DNA of 52,558 bases from Bacteroidales bacterium (GCA_030611105.1 JAUWQL010000006.1:1-52558); one strand, 5' to 3'. Shown: positions 1 through 9,965, counted from the first letter of the stretch. Notes: generated by a model from the letters alone, not told the origin. Numbers and translations are program-made.

Positions 1-228
1 ATAGGAAATCAATCCGATAATCATAATATATAATCTTGTTAGTACGTATCTTTATGAAGTATCTCTTTTACTGTAATTTAATCTGTTTTAAAAGAATAAA
101 TACTTTTATCTGCTCTAAAAATCATTTATATTTATAACAGAATCATCCCATGATGACTTTCGTTTCATATATTAAATATGTAACTTAAGCAATAAGTTTT
201 ATTAAAGATAATTCTTAAAATAAATTCA

Positions 229-3200
229 ATGACTGATCAAATCAATAAAAATAATGATTTAAACAGGCTATTAGCGGAAAGTAAAGAAAGATTAAAAGAG
301 CTGGCTTGTATTAACGAAACAACCATTATTATTAAAGAAGGCAAATCGGTTGAAGAAACACTACAGAAAATAGCCTTTCAATTGCCCAAAGCGTGGCAAT
401 ATCCTGAATATACTGTTGCACGAATATTGTTTGGGGGTCATCAGTATATAAGTCCGGGTTTTGAAGAAACGGACTGGTCGCAGAAACAAACTTTTCAGTC
501 AATCGATGGTGAAGAAGGTACTATAGAAATATATTATACGAAAGAGTTTCCTCGCATGTTTGAGGGGCCTTTTCTCAAAGAGGAAGTAAATCTTATCTTG
601 AATTTGTCGAATTTAATTTTAGGCTTTATAAATAGTATAAAGGCAAAAGATATAATTTGGAAGCAAGATAAAAAAAAGGAACAAAAAAAGGCTGCTTCCG
701 AATCTTCGAAAAAAATACTAAATAGCAGGCAACTACTTCAAAAATTCCTTAATAAACATAATGCTGATCGTGATTTATTGCACGATTTAATGCCTTTTAA
801 AGTAAAAGAGATTTTACTTATTGCAAATTTGTATGATGCATATAGTATTGAAAAAGAGGGTAGGTTCTCTGATCATATTTTGGGTGAGTATCACCAGTTA
901 AATCTCACTTCATTGCCTAGAGTTACAGGAGTTTCGAATGAAGATGAAGCAATGGAAGCAATAGAGAATAAACACTTTGATTTAGTTATATTAATGATGG
1001 GAGTTGATAAACAAACTCCACTGAAGATAGCAAGTGCTTTAAAAAATAAATATCCTTATATTCCTACATTTCTGTTACTTAATGGTAGTAGTGATTTAGT
1101 CGTACTTGAAGAAGCAAAAAGAGATATTTCTGGTATTGATAAAATATTTATTTGGAATGGCGACTCCAAAGTGTTCTTTGCAATGGTTAAACTTCTCGAG
1201 GATATGGTAAATGCTGATAATGATACTAAACTGGGATTAACCAGGGTTATACTGCTAGTCGAGGATTCTCCTAAATATTATTCAAGATATTTACCGATGC
1301 TTTATAAAATCATAATGGAACAAACTCAACGATTAATTGAGGATGTAAATACGGATGATTTATATAAAGTTCTTAAAATGAGGGCCAGACCCAAAATTTT
1401 ATTAGCTCATACTTATGAAGAAGCAATGGAAATATTTAATAAATATAAAGATTACTTTTTATGTGTTATTTCTGATGTTTGCTTCCCTAAAAATAACGAA
1501 TTGTATGATGATGCGGGTTTTGAGTTTATTAAATTCGTGAAGAAGAATGTACTGAATTTACCAACTGTATTACAATCATCAAATCCGGAAAATGCTGAGA
1601 AATCTTATGAGATAAAATCAAATTTTATTAATAAAAATTCAGAAAGTTTATTACAGGATTTAAAGAGTTTTATTAATTATCATTTAGGTTTTGGACATTT
1701 TGTTTATCGCGATAATCAGGGAAGACAAATTGCAGTTGCTAAATCAATGGCTGAATTCGAATCATTTCTTAAAACGGTGCCTGATGACTCATTGATTTAC
1801 CATGCTGTAAAAAATCAATTTTCATTATGGCTTATGGCACGTGGAGAGATTCAAATTGCTAAAATTATTAATCCTCTTAATATTAAGGATTTTGAAAGCC
1901 CTAAACAATTGCGTGATTTTCTAATTAATATCTTGAGATTGTATAGAAATGAGCAGGATAAAGGTAAAATTGTAAATTTCAGCGAAGCAGCAGTTCAGGA
2001 AGAAAATAATATTGTTAGTATGTCTCCGGGAGCTTTAGGAGGGAAAGGGCGTGGATTAGCATTTGTCAACACATTAATTTATAATTTTAAGTTTAAAGAA
2101 TTACTGCCTTTAATTAATGTAAGAACACCTAAAACCAGTTTAATTGGAACCGAAGAATTTGATATCTTTATTGAAAGTAATCATTTAAGTGAAAAGATTC
2201 ATGATATAACAGATTATGAAGAACTAAGAAAAGTATTTATTGAAGGAGAATTATCATATTACTTAAAGAAAAAGATAAAAGTATTTCTTAAATTAATTAC
2301 AAAGCCTATTGCTGTGAGATCTTCAAGTTTGTTCGAGGATAGTATTACACAACCCTTTTCGGGAATTTTTGAAACATACCTCCTTCCGAATAACCATCAC
2401 GACTTTGATGAACGTATGAAGCAGCTAATGAATGCCATAAAACTGGTTTTTGCTTCGATTTATTCAAAAAATGCAAGAAATTACTTTAAAGCAATTGGCT
2501 ATAAAGTTGAAGAAGAGAAAATGGCAATTGTTTTACAAGAGGTTGTAGGAAATCAGTTTGATAAATATTATTATCCGCATATTAGCGGGACAGCTCAATC
2601 GCATAATTTCTACCCGGTTGCGCATATGAAACCCGACGAAGGTTTTGCGGTAGCAGCTTTAGGTTTAGGACAGTACGTTGTTGAAGGGGAAAAGGCCTTC
2701 AGATTTTCACCCAGTTATCCAAACCTTGAGATTATATCTACAAAAGATCTATATAAAGGGTCTCAAGTGCATTTTTATGCTGTTAATTTAGCTAAAGAAG
2801 ATATTAACTTACTTGAAGGTGAAGATGCCGGATTGATTAGATTAGATATTGATGAATCAGAAAAACATGGTACATTAAAGCATTTGGTATCGGTTTATGA
2901 TCCTGAAAATGACAGGGTAAGCCCGGGGCTGGATTCTTATGGACCCAGAATTATTAATTTTGCAAACGTCTTAAAATATGAGTATATCCCCTTGGCTAAA
3001 ACAATAAATATTATTCTTGATGTTGTTAAAGAAGCTTTGGGATCTCCCGTTGAGATTGAATTTGCTGTTGATCTGACCAAAGACAAAAATGGATTAGCAT
3101 CCTTTTATCTGTTGCAGATAAAACCTCTGGTTTGTAACGAAGACGATTATAAGGTTGATATAGAAAAAATTGATAAAGATCATCTTGTGCTGTACTCTGA

Positions 3201-3696
3201 AAGAACTATGGGCAATGGTAAATTGGATAATATAAAAGATGTTATTTTTATTATGCCCGATAAATTTGACAATACTCAGACAATTGAGATGAAGGATGAA
3301 ATTGATGCCTTAAATCAAAAAATGCAGGAAGCAGGGAAGCAATATGTATTAATTGGGCCTGGACGCTGGGGAACCAGGGATAGATTTATTGGAGTGCCGG
3401 TTGCATGGCCACAAATTTCGAATGCTAAAATTATTGTAGAAATGAGTTTAGATGATTTTGCTTTAGATGCATCCTTAGGCTCTCATTTTTTTCACAACGT
3501 AACATCTATGAATGTCGGGTATTTTTCTGTTAATCATAAATCGATAAAAGATAGAATTTCCTGGGATATTTTAAATAAGCAAAAAGTAATTAACGAAACA
3601 AAGCACTTTAAACATATTGAGTTTGAAAAACCATTGATTATTACGATGGACGGTCGTAAAAGATTTTCTGCTATTACATGGACAAATGATAATTAA
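229..3696 (+). CDS. Receiver / PEP-pyruvate-binding (PPDK N-terminal) multidomain protein, with N-terminal GAF-like domain
   Basis: This 1155-residue soluble protein has four parts. Residues about 15-140 form a GAF-like sensor domain. A lysine-rich helical linker leads to a receiver-like domain at about 191-320 in which the usual phospho-acceptor aspartate is replaced (FDLVILMMG). A second, more canonical receiver at about 338-480 carries LLVEDSP and VISD (Asp about 416). From about 597 there is a PPDK N-terminal ATP-grasp-like domain with GGKGRGLAF, IAVRSSS (Arg about 697) and IEIEFAVDL (about 942). A conserved tail contains GPGRWGT (about 1043). The phosphohistidine swivel domain and the PEP/pyruvate barrel of true PPDK or PEP synthase are absent, so it is unlikely to be a metabolic dikinase. 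I infer a signalling or phosphotransfer role. It lies 13 nt upstream of a paralogue that lacks the GAF-like domain, probably in one operon. The domain calls are confident; the function is unknown. Confidence 0.85.
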   Translation: MTDQINKNNDLNRLLAESKERLKELACINETTIIIKEGKSVEETLQKIAFQLPKAWQYPEYTVARILFGGHQYISPGFEETDWSQKQTFQSIDGEEGTIEIYYTKEFPRMFEGPFLKEEVNLILNLSNLILGFINSIKAKDIIWKQDKKKEQKKAASESSKKILNSRQLLQKFLNKHNADRDLLHDLMPFKVKEILLIANLYDAYSIEKEGRFSDHILGEYHQLNLTSLPRVTGVSNEDEAMEAIENKHFDLVILMMGVDKQTPLKIASALKNKYPYIPTFLLLNGSSDLVVLEEAKRDISGIDKIFIWNGDSKVFFAMVKLLEDMVNADNDTKLGLTRVILLVEDSPKYYSRYLPMLYKIIMEQTQRLIEDVNTDDLYKVLKMRARPKILLAHTYEEAMEIFNKYKDYFLCVISDVCFPKNNELYDDAGFEFIKFVKKNVLNLPTVLQSSNPENAEKSYEIKSNFINKNSESLLQDLKSFINYHLGFGHFVYRDNQGRQIAVAKSMAEFESFLKTVPDDSLIYHAVKNQFSLWLMARGEIQIAKIINPLNIKDFESPKQLRDFLINILRLYRNEQDKGKIVNFSEAAVQEENNIVSMSPGALGGKGRGLAFVNTLIYNFKFKELLPLINVRTPKTSLIGTEEFDIFIESNHLSEKIHDITDYEELRKVFIEGELSYYLKKKIKVFLKLITKPIAVRSSSLFEDSITQPFSGIFETYLLPNNHHDFDERMKQLMNAIKLVFASIYSKNARNYFKAIGYKVEEEKMAIVLQEVVGNQFDKYYYPHISGTAQSHNFYPVAHMKPDEGFAVAALGLGQYVVEGEKAFRFSPSYPNLEIISTKDLYKGSQVHFYAVNLAKEDINLLEGEDAGLIRLDIDESEKHGTLKHLVSVYDPENDRVSPGLDSYGPRIINFANVLKYEYIPLAKTINIILDVVKEALGSPVEIEFAVDLTKDKNGLASFYLLQIKPLVCNEDDYKVDIEKIDKDHLVLYSERTMGNGKLDNIKDVIFIMPDKFDNTQTIEMKDEIDALNQKMQEAGKQYVLIGPGRWGTRDRFIGVPVAWPQISNAKIIVEMSLDDFALDASLGSHFFHNVTSMNVGYFSVNHKSIKDRISWDILNKQKVINETKHFKHIEFEKPLIITMDGRKRFSAITWTNDN

Positions 3697-3709
3697 TATT
3701 TGAAATATT

Positions 3710-6685
3710 ATGAGCTTTTATACCAATCAGCAAGATAATTTAAGGTTAGATTTTAACGATACTTCTTTTAGCCTGTTAATGCAGAAAAGGATTCATAAAG
3801 TATTGCTTATTTCAAGTAACTACGATTCTTTCATGTTAGAAGAAGACGGACGAGTTGATGAGCAAATCTTTAACGAATATGTAGGTTTAAACCTTAGGTA
3901 TCCGCCTATATTTGTTATGGCTAATTCTTCTGAAGATGCTTATGAAATTTTAAAAAATGACAACATCGATCTCGTAATTAGTATGCTAAGAATCGGTGAC
4001 ACAGATACTTTCACGTTTGCAAATCAAGTCAAATCGATTTATCCTGCTATTCCAATCATTGTTCTTACTAATTTTTCTCGTGAAGTAACTATGCGACTTG
4101 AGAAAGAGGACTTAAGCGCTATAGATTATGTTTTTTGCTGGTTGGGAAATGCCGATATTTTACTGGCAATTATTAAGCTGATTGAAGACAGAATGAATGT
4201 TCAGTACGATGTTGAAGTTGTCGGGGTTCAGACAATACTTCTTGTTGAAGACTCTATTCGTTATATTTCAACCTATCTCCCAAATATTTATAAGTTAATA
4301 TTTAAGCAATCAAAAGAATATATGCGCGAAGCACTTAATGAACACCAGAGAATGCTTCGCATGCGTGGCCGTCCAAAAATTCTTTTAGCAACAAATTATG
4401 AGCAGGCTATGGAATTGTATGAGAAATACAAGCATAATATGCTTGGAATTATTTCTGACATTACATATCCAAGAAAGGGAGTAAAGGATAAATTAGCAGG
4501 CATTAAACTTTGTAAAAAAGTTAAAGAAGATGACGAGTATATGCCTCTTCTTTTACAATCATCAGATATGAATAATAAAAAATATGCTGATGAATTAGGA
4601 GTTGGCTTTATCCATAAATATTCAAAAACACTCTCAATAGAACTGCGTAATTATATTATTAAGCAGTTTGCTTTTGGAGAATTTATATTTCGCAACCCCG
4701 TTACATTAAAAGAAATTGGCCGTGCATCTGATCTTCAGTCATTGCAACATATGATACTTACAATACCTGAAGAATCCCTGGAATATCATGCTACAAGAAA
4801 TGATTTATCTAAATGGCTGAATGCCAGGGCTGTTTTTCCAATAGCGCAAATGTTTAAATATATTCCTGTAAGTGATTTTAAAAATTTAGCAGAAGTAAGA
4901 ACATACATATACAGATCGATTTCCAGTTATCGAATGAGTAAGGGGAGAGGAGTTATTGCAAAATTTGATAAAAGCAGTTTCGACGAATATTTGATTTTTT
5001 CAAGAATTGGAGATGGTTCTATCGGGGGTAAAGCACGAGGATTAGCATTTGTAAATTCTATTATAAAGAAAAATAGAATTTTCAATAAATTCGAAAACAT
5101 TATTGTAACTATACCACGCACTGTTGTTCTTAGTACAGATATTTTTGATGATTTTATGGAAGAAAACGATTTGTATAAAATCGGAATGTCCGACAAAAGC
5201 GACGAAGAAATTTTGGAGCAGTTTGTTAACTCAAAATTACCAAGCAGAGTTTACCAGGATTTATATGCCTTTATTTCAGTCATTAAGAATCCGATTGCTA
5301 TCAGATCATCGTCAAAATTGGAAGATTCGCATTATCAGCCATTTGCGGGAATTTATTCTACATATATGATTCCTAAAACAACAAATAGCACTTTAATGAT
5401 TAAAATGCTTTCAGATGCTATAAAATGTGTTTATGCTTCGGTGTATTTTAAATCTAGTAAAGCGTATATGGCTGCAACATCAAATGTTATTGATGAGGAA
5501 AAAATGGGAATTGTATTACAGGAGGTTTGTGGTAAACAGCACGGAAATAAATTTTATCCAACAATTTCAGGGGTAGCCCGGTCAATAAATTTTTATCCTA
5601 TTGAACCTGAAAAACCTGAAGACGGAATAGTAAATATAGCCTATGGTCTGGGAAAACAAATTGTTGATGGTGGAATTTCATTGCGATTTTCTCCAAAACA
5701 TCCCAAAAAGATTTTGCAATTATCATCTCCTGATATGGCTCTTAAGGGGACTCAAAAATATTTCTATGCCCTGGATATGTGTCCTACCAAATTTCATCCT
5801 TCAACTAATGATGGCATAAACTTAGATAAGGACGAAATTAAAACGGCAGAAAAAGACTCGTCATTTCGTTTTGCTGTGTCAACATACGATTTTCAGAATA
5901 ACATTATACGTGATGGTACACTATACGATGGTAAAAGGATAGTAACTTTTGCTAATGTACTTAAATATGAAACTTTTCCTTTGGCAGAAATTTTACAAAC
6001 TTTGCTCGAAATTGGTCAAAAAGAAATGAATAATCCAATTGAAATAGAGTTTGCTGTCGATTTGAATGTTGAAAAAGGAGAACCTTATGTGTTCAATTTT
6101 CTACAAATCCGACCTATTGTTGAAAATGATCAATCAGCTGATTTTGATATGGATGAAGTTGCTCAGGAAGATACTATAATTTATTGCGAATCGGCTTTAG
6201 GAAATGGTGTAATTGATAATATTTATGATTTTGTGTATATAAAACCTGATGCATTTAATTCTTTGGATAGTGAAAAGATTGCTGCAGAAATGAGTAAATT
6301 AAATGAGAAATTTATTGATGAGAAGCGAAATTACGTTCTTGTCGGGCCTGGCAGATGGGGTTCAGCTGATCCGAATTTAGGAATTCCGGTAAAATGGGCA
6401 CATATTTCACAAGCAAGAGTTATTGTTGAATCCGGACTTGAGAATTTTAGAATTGATCCTAGTCAGGGTACGCATTTTTTCCAAAATCTGACCTCTTTCC
6501 GTGTTGGGTATTTTACTATTAATCCATACATAAATGATGGATTTTATGATTTAGATTATTTGGGAAAATTTGAATCACATTTTGAAAATCAGTATATACG
6601 ACATATTCGTTTTGAAAATTCAATACAAGTTCAGATTGACGGGAAGAATAAAAAAGGAGTAATTCTTAAACCACAGAATATATAA
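3710..6685 (+). CDS. Receiver / PEP-pyruvate-binding (PPDK N-terminal) multidomain protein, paralogue of the preceding gene
   Basis: This 991-residue protein matches the preceding gene from its first receiver domain onward and lacks the GAF-like domain. A degenerate receiver lies at about 29-150 (IDLVISMLR, no clear phospho-acceptor). A second receiver follows at about 173-310 with LLVEDS and GIISD (Asp about 246). The PPDK N-terminal ATP-grasp-like domain starts at about 433 with GGKARGLAF and continues with IAIRSSS (about 530) and IEIEFAVDL. The tail contains GPGRWGS. It has no swivel histidine domain and no PEP-utilising barrel. The 13-nt gap to the upstream paralogue indicates co-transcription and tandem duplication. 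It ends 13 nt from the convergent metallophosphoesterase gene, with no obvious terminator between them. The function is not established; a nucleotide-dependent signalling protein is my inference. Confidence 0.85.
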   Translation: MSFYTNQQDNLRLDFNDTSFSLLMQKRIHKVLLISSNYDSFMLEEDGRVDEQIFNEYVGLNLRYPPIFVMANSSEDAYEILKNDNIDLVISMLRIGDTDTFTFANQVKSIYPAIPIIVLTNFSREVTMRLEKEDLSAIDYVFCWLGNADILLAIIKLIEDRMNVQYDVEVVGVQTILLVEDSIRYISTYLPNIYKLIFKQSKEYMREALNEHQRMLRMRGRPKILLATNYEQAMELYEKYKHNMLGIISDITYPRKGVKDKLAGIKLCKKVKEDDEYMPLLLQSSDMNNKKYADELGVGFIHKYSKTLSIELRNYIIKQFAFGEFIFRNPVTLKEIGRASDLQSLQHMILTIPEESLEYHATRNDLSKWLNARAVFPIAQMFKYIPVSDFKNLAEVRTYIYRSISSYRMSKGRGVIAKFDKSSFDEYLIFSRIGDGSIGGKARGLAFVNSIIKKNRIFNKFENIIVTIPRTVVLSTDIFDDFMEENDLYKIGMSDKSDEEILEQFVNSKLPSRVYQDLYAFISVIKNPIAIRSSSKLEDSHYQPFAGIYSTYMIPKTTNSTLMIKMLSDAIKCVYASVYFKSSKAYMAATSNVIDEEKMGIVLQEVCGKQHGNKFYPTISGVARSINFYPIEPEKPEDGIVNIAYGLGKQIVDGGISLRFSPKHPKKILQLSSPDMALKGTQKYFYALDMCPTKFHPSTNDGINLDKDEIKTAEKDSSFRFAVSTYDFQNNIIRDGTLYDGKRIVTFANVLKYETFPLAEILQTLLEIGQKEMNNPIEIEFAVDLNVEKGEPYVFNFLQIRPIVENDQSADFDMDEVAQEDTIIYCESALGNGVIDNIYDFVYIKPDAFNSLDSEKIAAEMSKLNEKFIDEKRNYVLVGPGRWGSADPNLGIPVKWAHISQARVIVESGLENFRIDPSQGTHFFQNLTSFRVGYFTINPYINDGFYDLDYLGKFESHFENQYIRHIRFENSIQVQIDGKNKKGVILKPQNI

Positions 6686-6698
6686 AGCTTAAATGTAA

Positions 6699-7547
6699 TT
6701 ATAATATCAATCTTTCTGCGTTGTCCAGATTGTTTAAATCAAATTTAACAATTGCTAGCTTGGGAAATTCATAAGCAGCTGAAAACATAAATGTATTAAT
6801 GGATTTATCATTCCAGTTCCCTGTAATTCTTGAAGATTCGTGAATATGACCGTGTAACGTTAATAACGGTTGTCTTTCCTTAATAAAACGCTGAATAGCA
6901 ATACTTCCAACATGAACATCTAGAGGTACATGATCAATTATTTGTCCATCAAGATCTGCTCTGTCAAGTTTTGTTTTATAAGGCGGTGAATGAAATAAAA
7001 AAACAGACTTTTCTAAATTATTATTACCCGTTAATACTTGTAAGTCATTATAAATTGTTGCGTATTCAATATCTTCTTTTTCTTCGATTGTTCTTTTTCC
7101 TTCAGTTGGATGTATACAACCGGGATCGACATATCTTGATACATCATATCGTTCCCAGTCTTTTAATAAAAAAGGTGTTGGTGGAATATTTGCATAACCA
7201 TAAATTACATAATCGTTGAATTCAACTTTTTTATTGTGTATATATTCCCACAGACACTTTTTTTGTCCTTGAATTATTTTACTTTCTTCAATTTTAGGAT
7301 CATCATTTCCTAAAATGATAAAAACTTTAGGATACTTTTCTTTTAACTGAGATTTTAAGTTTTGAAATTTAGGTATTAAATAATCCAATATAAAATCGCT
7401 GTATTCATAATCTACAATTGTATGAAAATTTGGTAATATATCACCTCCTATAAATAAAACACCTGGAGTATCATTTGTAATTTGGTCTAACAGTTTTTCA
7501 TATCTGTCAATTTTACCATGCAGATCGGAAACAAAAAAGCATTTCAT
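6699..7547 (-). CDS. Calcineurin-like metallophosphoesterase
   Basis: This 282-residue cytoplasmic protein belongs to the calcineurin-like phosphoesterase superfamily. The metal-binding motifs are in order: SDLHG near the N-terminus, GGDILPN, GNDDPK, FHSPPY and LHGHIHES near the C-terminus. These give the usual Asp/His/Asn ligands of a dinuclear centre, so it should be catalytically active. Family members hydrolyse phosphomono- or diesters such as cyclic nucleotides, dinucleotides or phosphoproteins; the substrate here cannot be read from sequence. Its start lies 1 nt after the stop of the upstream nucleotidyltransferase gene, so the two are almost certainly co-transcribed and may make and break the same nucleotide modification. 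It converges on the receiver/PPDK pair. Confidence 0.85.
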   Translation of the reverse strand: MKCFFVSDLHGKIDRYEKLLDQITNDTPGVLFIGGDILPNFHTIVDYEYSDFILDYLIPKFQNLKSQLKEKYPKVFIILGNDDPKIEESKIIQGQKKCLWEYIHNKKVEFNDYVIYGYANIPPTPFLLKDWERYDVSRYVDPGCIHPTEGKRTIEEKEDIEYATIYNDLQVLTGNNNLEKSVFLFHSPPYKTKLDRADLDGQIIDHVPLDVHVGSIAIQRFIKERQPLLTLHGHIHESSRITGNWNDKSINTFMFSAAYEFPKLAIVKFDLNNLDNAERLIL

Positions 7548-7548
7548 A

Positions 7549-8379
7549 TTATTCTTTCTTTTTTAATAATCGTGCAGGATTATTAATATTTCCTATCATA
7601 ACCGCAAAACTGGTTCTGTTTTTAATATCTTCATCAGTAATTATATGTAGATCGATTAATCCTTGTTCTAATTCATATCCGGTTTTCTCTTTGTTAAATT
7701 CACTCAAAGAATGATTCCAGCCATCAATCCAGGATTTGAAAAGATCTTTTTGATAATTAGTGCCGTTAAAATGAATTAAAAGATCAATATCGCTTGCGGG
7801 GCCTGCATTAGCTTCTTTTGTACTGCCTATAATATACATGGCTTCTATACCATAGTATTCAAAATCAGTTTTTTCAGCTATAAGCTGAGACATACGAAAA
7901 CGCCATTTCCAATGTGCATCATTATAAGATTTCAGATATTGATCTTTGTCATCTTTAACTTCTTTTTCAGATAAAAGTTTAATAGTTTTTTCTAACTTAT
8001 CATGGAAAATAAAAAGACTTAAGCGTTCTGCTATCGCATTTAATAATTTTTGTTCTTCAGGTAAAAAACATTGTCCACCAAAAGGAATATCCCTATAAAA
8101 TACTTTTAGTTTACCAACTATACTATTATCAACCACTAGTTCAGAACACTGAGAACATTCTGATTCCTGGGAATTTTCTATAGAAAAATGTTTGTCATCA
8201 AATTCAATTATTGCATGACAAAATGCAGGAAATTGCCAGCCATTTGGGATAATTTCAAGGATTTTATTGAAAACATTATTAAAACTAATTTTTTTATCAG
8301 CAAATACATTTTCAATATCATATAAACATTGAAGTTCTCTTGCTCTTTCTTGTAATGGTTTTATAGAATCAAAATCCAT
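7549..8379 (-). CDS. GAF-like domain plus nucleotidyltransferase protein
   Basis: This 276-residue protein has two parts. Residues about 8-130 resemble the N-terminal domain of the 1155-residue receiver/PPDK protein nearby; both have a RxxEL-C start, a helix leading to a 'GWQFP' or 'AWQYP' turn, and a similar strand pattern ending in a leucine-rich helix. Residues about 165-276 form a Pol-beta-type nucleotidyltransferase with GSTKEANAGPASDIDLLIHF, where GS and DxD are the nucleotide and metal ligands, and a later DLHII strand that could supply the third acidic residue. It is the first gene of a two-gene operon with the metallophosphoesterase. Nucleotidyl transfer to a protein or small molecule, controlled by the sensor domain, is my inference; the target is unknown. 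Confidence 0.8.
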   Translation of the reverse strand: MDFDSIKPLQERARELQCLYDIENVFADKKISFNNVFNKILEIIPNGWQFPAFCHAIIEFDDKHFSIENSQESECSQCSELVVDNSIVGKLKVFYRDIPFGGQCFLPEEQKLLNAIAERLSLFIFHDKLEKTIKLLSEKEVKDDKDQYLKSYNDAHWKWRFRMSQLIAEKTDFEYYGIEAMYIIGSTKEANAGPASDIDLLIHFNGTNYQKDLFKSWIDGWNHSLSEFNKEKTGYELEQGLIDLHIITDEDIKNRTSFAVMIGNINNPARLLKKKE

Positions 8380-8515
8380 ATAATTTTTTAGTAAAATTAC
8401 AATTTTTTTTTAGATTTTAGTTTTCAGATTTGATTTATCATATTCTTGCATTAAGTTTTTTATTTCATATAACCATCCCTGATAAAAATCATGTCAAACT
8501 GTGTTGTATAATATC

Positions 8516-8544
8516 TTGTAATATTGAAATAAAATATACATTTG
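8516..8544 (+). promoter_or_regulatory. Bacteroidota-type promoter of gdhA
   Basis: A -7 element TACATTTG at 8537-8544 matches the TAnnTTTG consensus of the Bacteroidota primary sigma factor. A TTG at 8516-8518 lies 18 nt upstream at the -33 position. Transcription would start near 8551, about 50 nt before the gdhA start codon. Confidence 0.6.
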
Positions 8545-8547
8545 CAA

Positions 8548-8563
8548 TGTTATTTAATTAACG
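8548..8563 (+). promoter_or_regulatory. Possible Rex-like operator at the gdhA transcription start
   Basis: TGTTATTTAATTAACG matches the TGTTA-N6-TAACA pattern seen upstream of the hydrogenase genes in this window at all but the last base. It overlaps the predicted transcription start. The DNA is very AT-rich, so a chance match is possible. Confidence 0.3.
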
Positions 8564-8601
8564 GCATTTTGTTTTTTTTAAATAATTAATAATTTGATAT
8601 T

Positions 8602-9939
8602 ATGAACGTAGATAAATTAATGCTTCAGCTTGAGCAAAAACATCCGGGAGAGGTTGAATATCTTCAAGCTGTTAGAGAAGTTTTAGAATCAATCGAGGAA
8701 ATTTATAATCAGAATCCTCAATTCGAAGCAGCAGGTATTATTGAAAGAATTGTTGAGCCAGACCGAATTTTAACTTTTAAAGTACCCTGGGTAGGCGATG
8801 ATGGTAAAGTAAATGTTAACCTGGGTTATCGTATTCAGTTTAACAATGCTATCGGACCTTATAAAGGAGGTTTACGTTTTCACCCTAGTGTAAACTTAAG
8901 CGGATTAAAATTTTTAGGATTCGAACAAATTTTCAAAAACTCACTTACCACACTTCCTATGGGTGGAGGTAAAGGCGGATCTGATTTTGATCCAAAAGGT
9001 AAATCAGATGCTGAAGTAATGCGTTTCTGCCAGGGTTTAATGATGGAGCTTTGGAAACTTATAGGTCCGGAGACAGATGTTCCTGCCGGAGATATCGGAG
9101 TAGGAGGTCGTGAGATTGGTTTCTTATATGGAATGTACAAGAAACTGGCAAAAGAAAATACAGGAGTATTAACCGGAAAAGGCCGTAACTGGGGAGGAAG
9201 TTTAATTCGTCCTGAAGCTACAGGTTTTGGTGGTATATATTTTACACGTGAAATGTTAGCAACCAAAGATGATTCTTTCGAAGGGAAAGTTGTTACTATT
9301 TCCGGGTTCGGTAATGTTGCCTGGGGCGCAGCTTTAAAAGCAACAGAACTAGGAGCAAAAGTTGTTACCATTTCAGGACCTGATGGATATATTTATGATT
9401 CGGAAGGAATTTCAGGTAAGAAAATTGAATATATGTTAGAGCTTCGTGCTTCTAATAATGATATTGTTAAGCCTTATTCATACGAGTTTGAAAGTGGACA
9501 ATTTTATGAAGGTAAAAAGCCTTGGGAAGTTAAATGTGATATAGCTATGCCATGTGCTATACAAAACGAGTTAGACGGGGAAGATGCTAAGAAATTAGTA
9601 GCTAATGGTGTTAAGTTTGTAGCTGAAGTTTCAAATATGGGTTGTACTCCTGAAGCAGTTGAAGTTTTCCATTCAAACAAAATTCCTTTCGGTCCCGGTA
9701 AAGCAGTTAATGCAGGTGGTGTTACCGTTTCTGGTCTTGAAATGTCACAAAACTCTATGAAATTAAGTTGGAGTAGAGAAGAAGTTGATGCAAAATTGCA
9801 CTCAATTATGTGTAATATTCATGAAGCTTGTGTTAAATATGGAACAGAAGCTGATGGACATATTGATTACGTGAAAGGAGCAAATATTGCAGGTTTCTTA
9901 AAAGTAGCCAATGCAATGTTAGATCAGGGAGTTATTTAA
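8602..9939 (+). CDS. gdhA: NADP-type glutamate dehydrogenase
   Basis: This 445-residue hexameric-type glutamate dehydrogenase interconverts 2-oxoglutarate plus ammonia and glutamate. The substrate domain carries GPYKGGLRFHPSV and the catalytic-lysine segment PMGGGKGGSDFDPKG. The dinucleotide-binding domain begins near VVTISGFGNVAWG. The length and the 'R-F-C-Q-G-L-M' region fit the bacterial NADP-specific GdhA class (about 445 residues). The gene stands alone between a divergent nucleotidyltransferase gene and a small membrane-protein gene, with its own promoter and a strong terminator at 10011. In an anaerobe with tungstate uptake and hydrogenases it may serve ammonium assimilation, amino-acid fermentation, or both. 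Cofactor choice is inferred from overall similarity, not from a tested residue. Confidence 0.95.
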   Translation: MNVDKLMLQLEQKHPGEVEYLQAVREVLESIEEIYNQNPQFEAAGIIERIVEPDRILTFKVPWVGDDGKVNVNLGYRIQFNNAIGPYKGGLRFHPSVNLSGLKFLGFEQIFKNSLTTLPMGGGKGGSDFDPKGKSDAEVMRFCQGLMMELWKLIGPETDVPAGDIGVGGREIGFLYGMYKKLAKENTGVLTGKGRNWGGSLIRPEATGFGGIYFTREMLATKDDSFEGKVVTISGFGNVAWGAALKATELGAKVVTISGPDGYIYDSEGISGKKIEYMLELRASNNDIVKPYSYEFESGQFYEGKKPWEVKCDIAMPCAIQNELDGEDAKKLVANGVKFVAEVSNMGCTPEAVEVFHSNKIPFGPGKAVNAGGVTVSGLEMSQNSMKLSWSREEVDAKLHSIMCNIHEACVKYGTEADGHIDYVKGANIAGFLKVANAMLDQGVI

Positions 9940-9965
9940 ATTTTTATATAACTTGTAGTTTTTAG

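Noticed and set aside
4927-5369. Small reading frames on both strands inside the second receiver/PPDK gene
   Set aside because: They are shadows of a long, domain-rich gene and have no motifs of their own.
229-6685. Calling the two giant proteins pyruvate phosphate dikinase or PEP synthase
   Set aside because: The histidine swivel domain and the C-terminal PEP/pyruvate barrel are missing and receiver domains are present, so a metabolic enzyme is unlikely.
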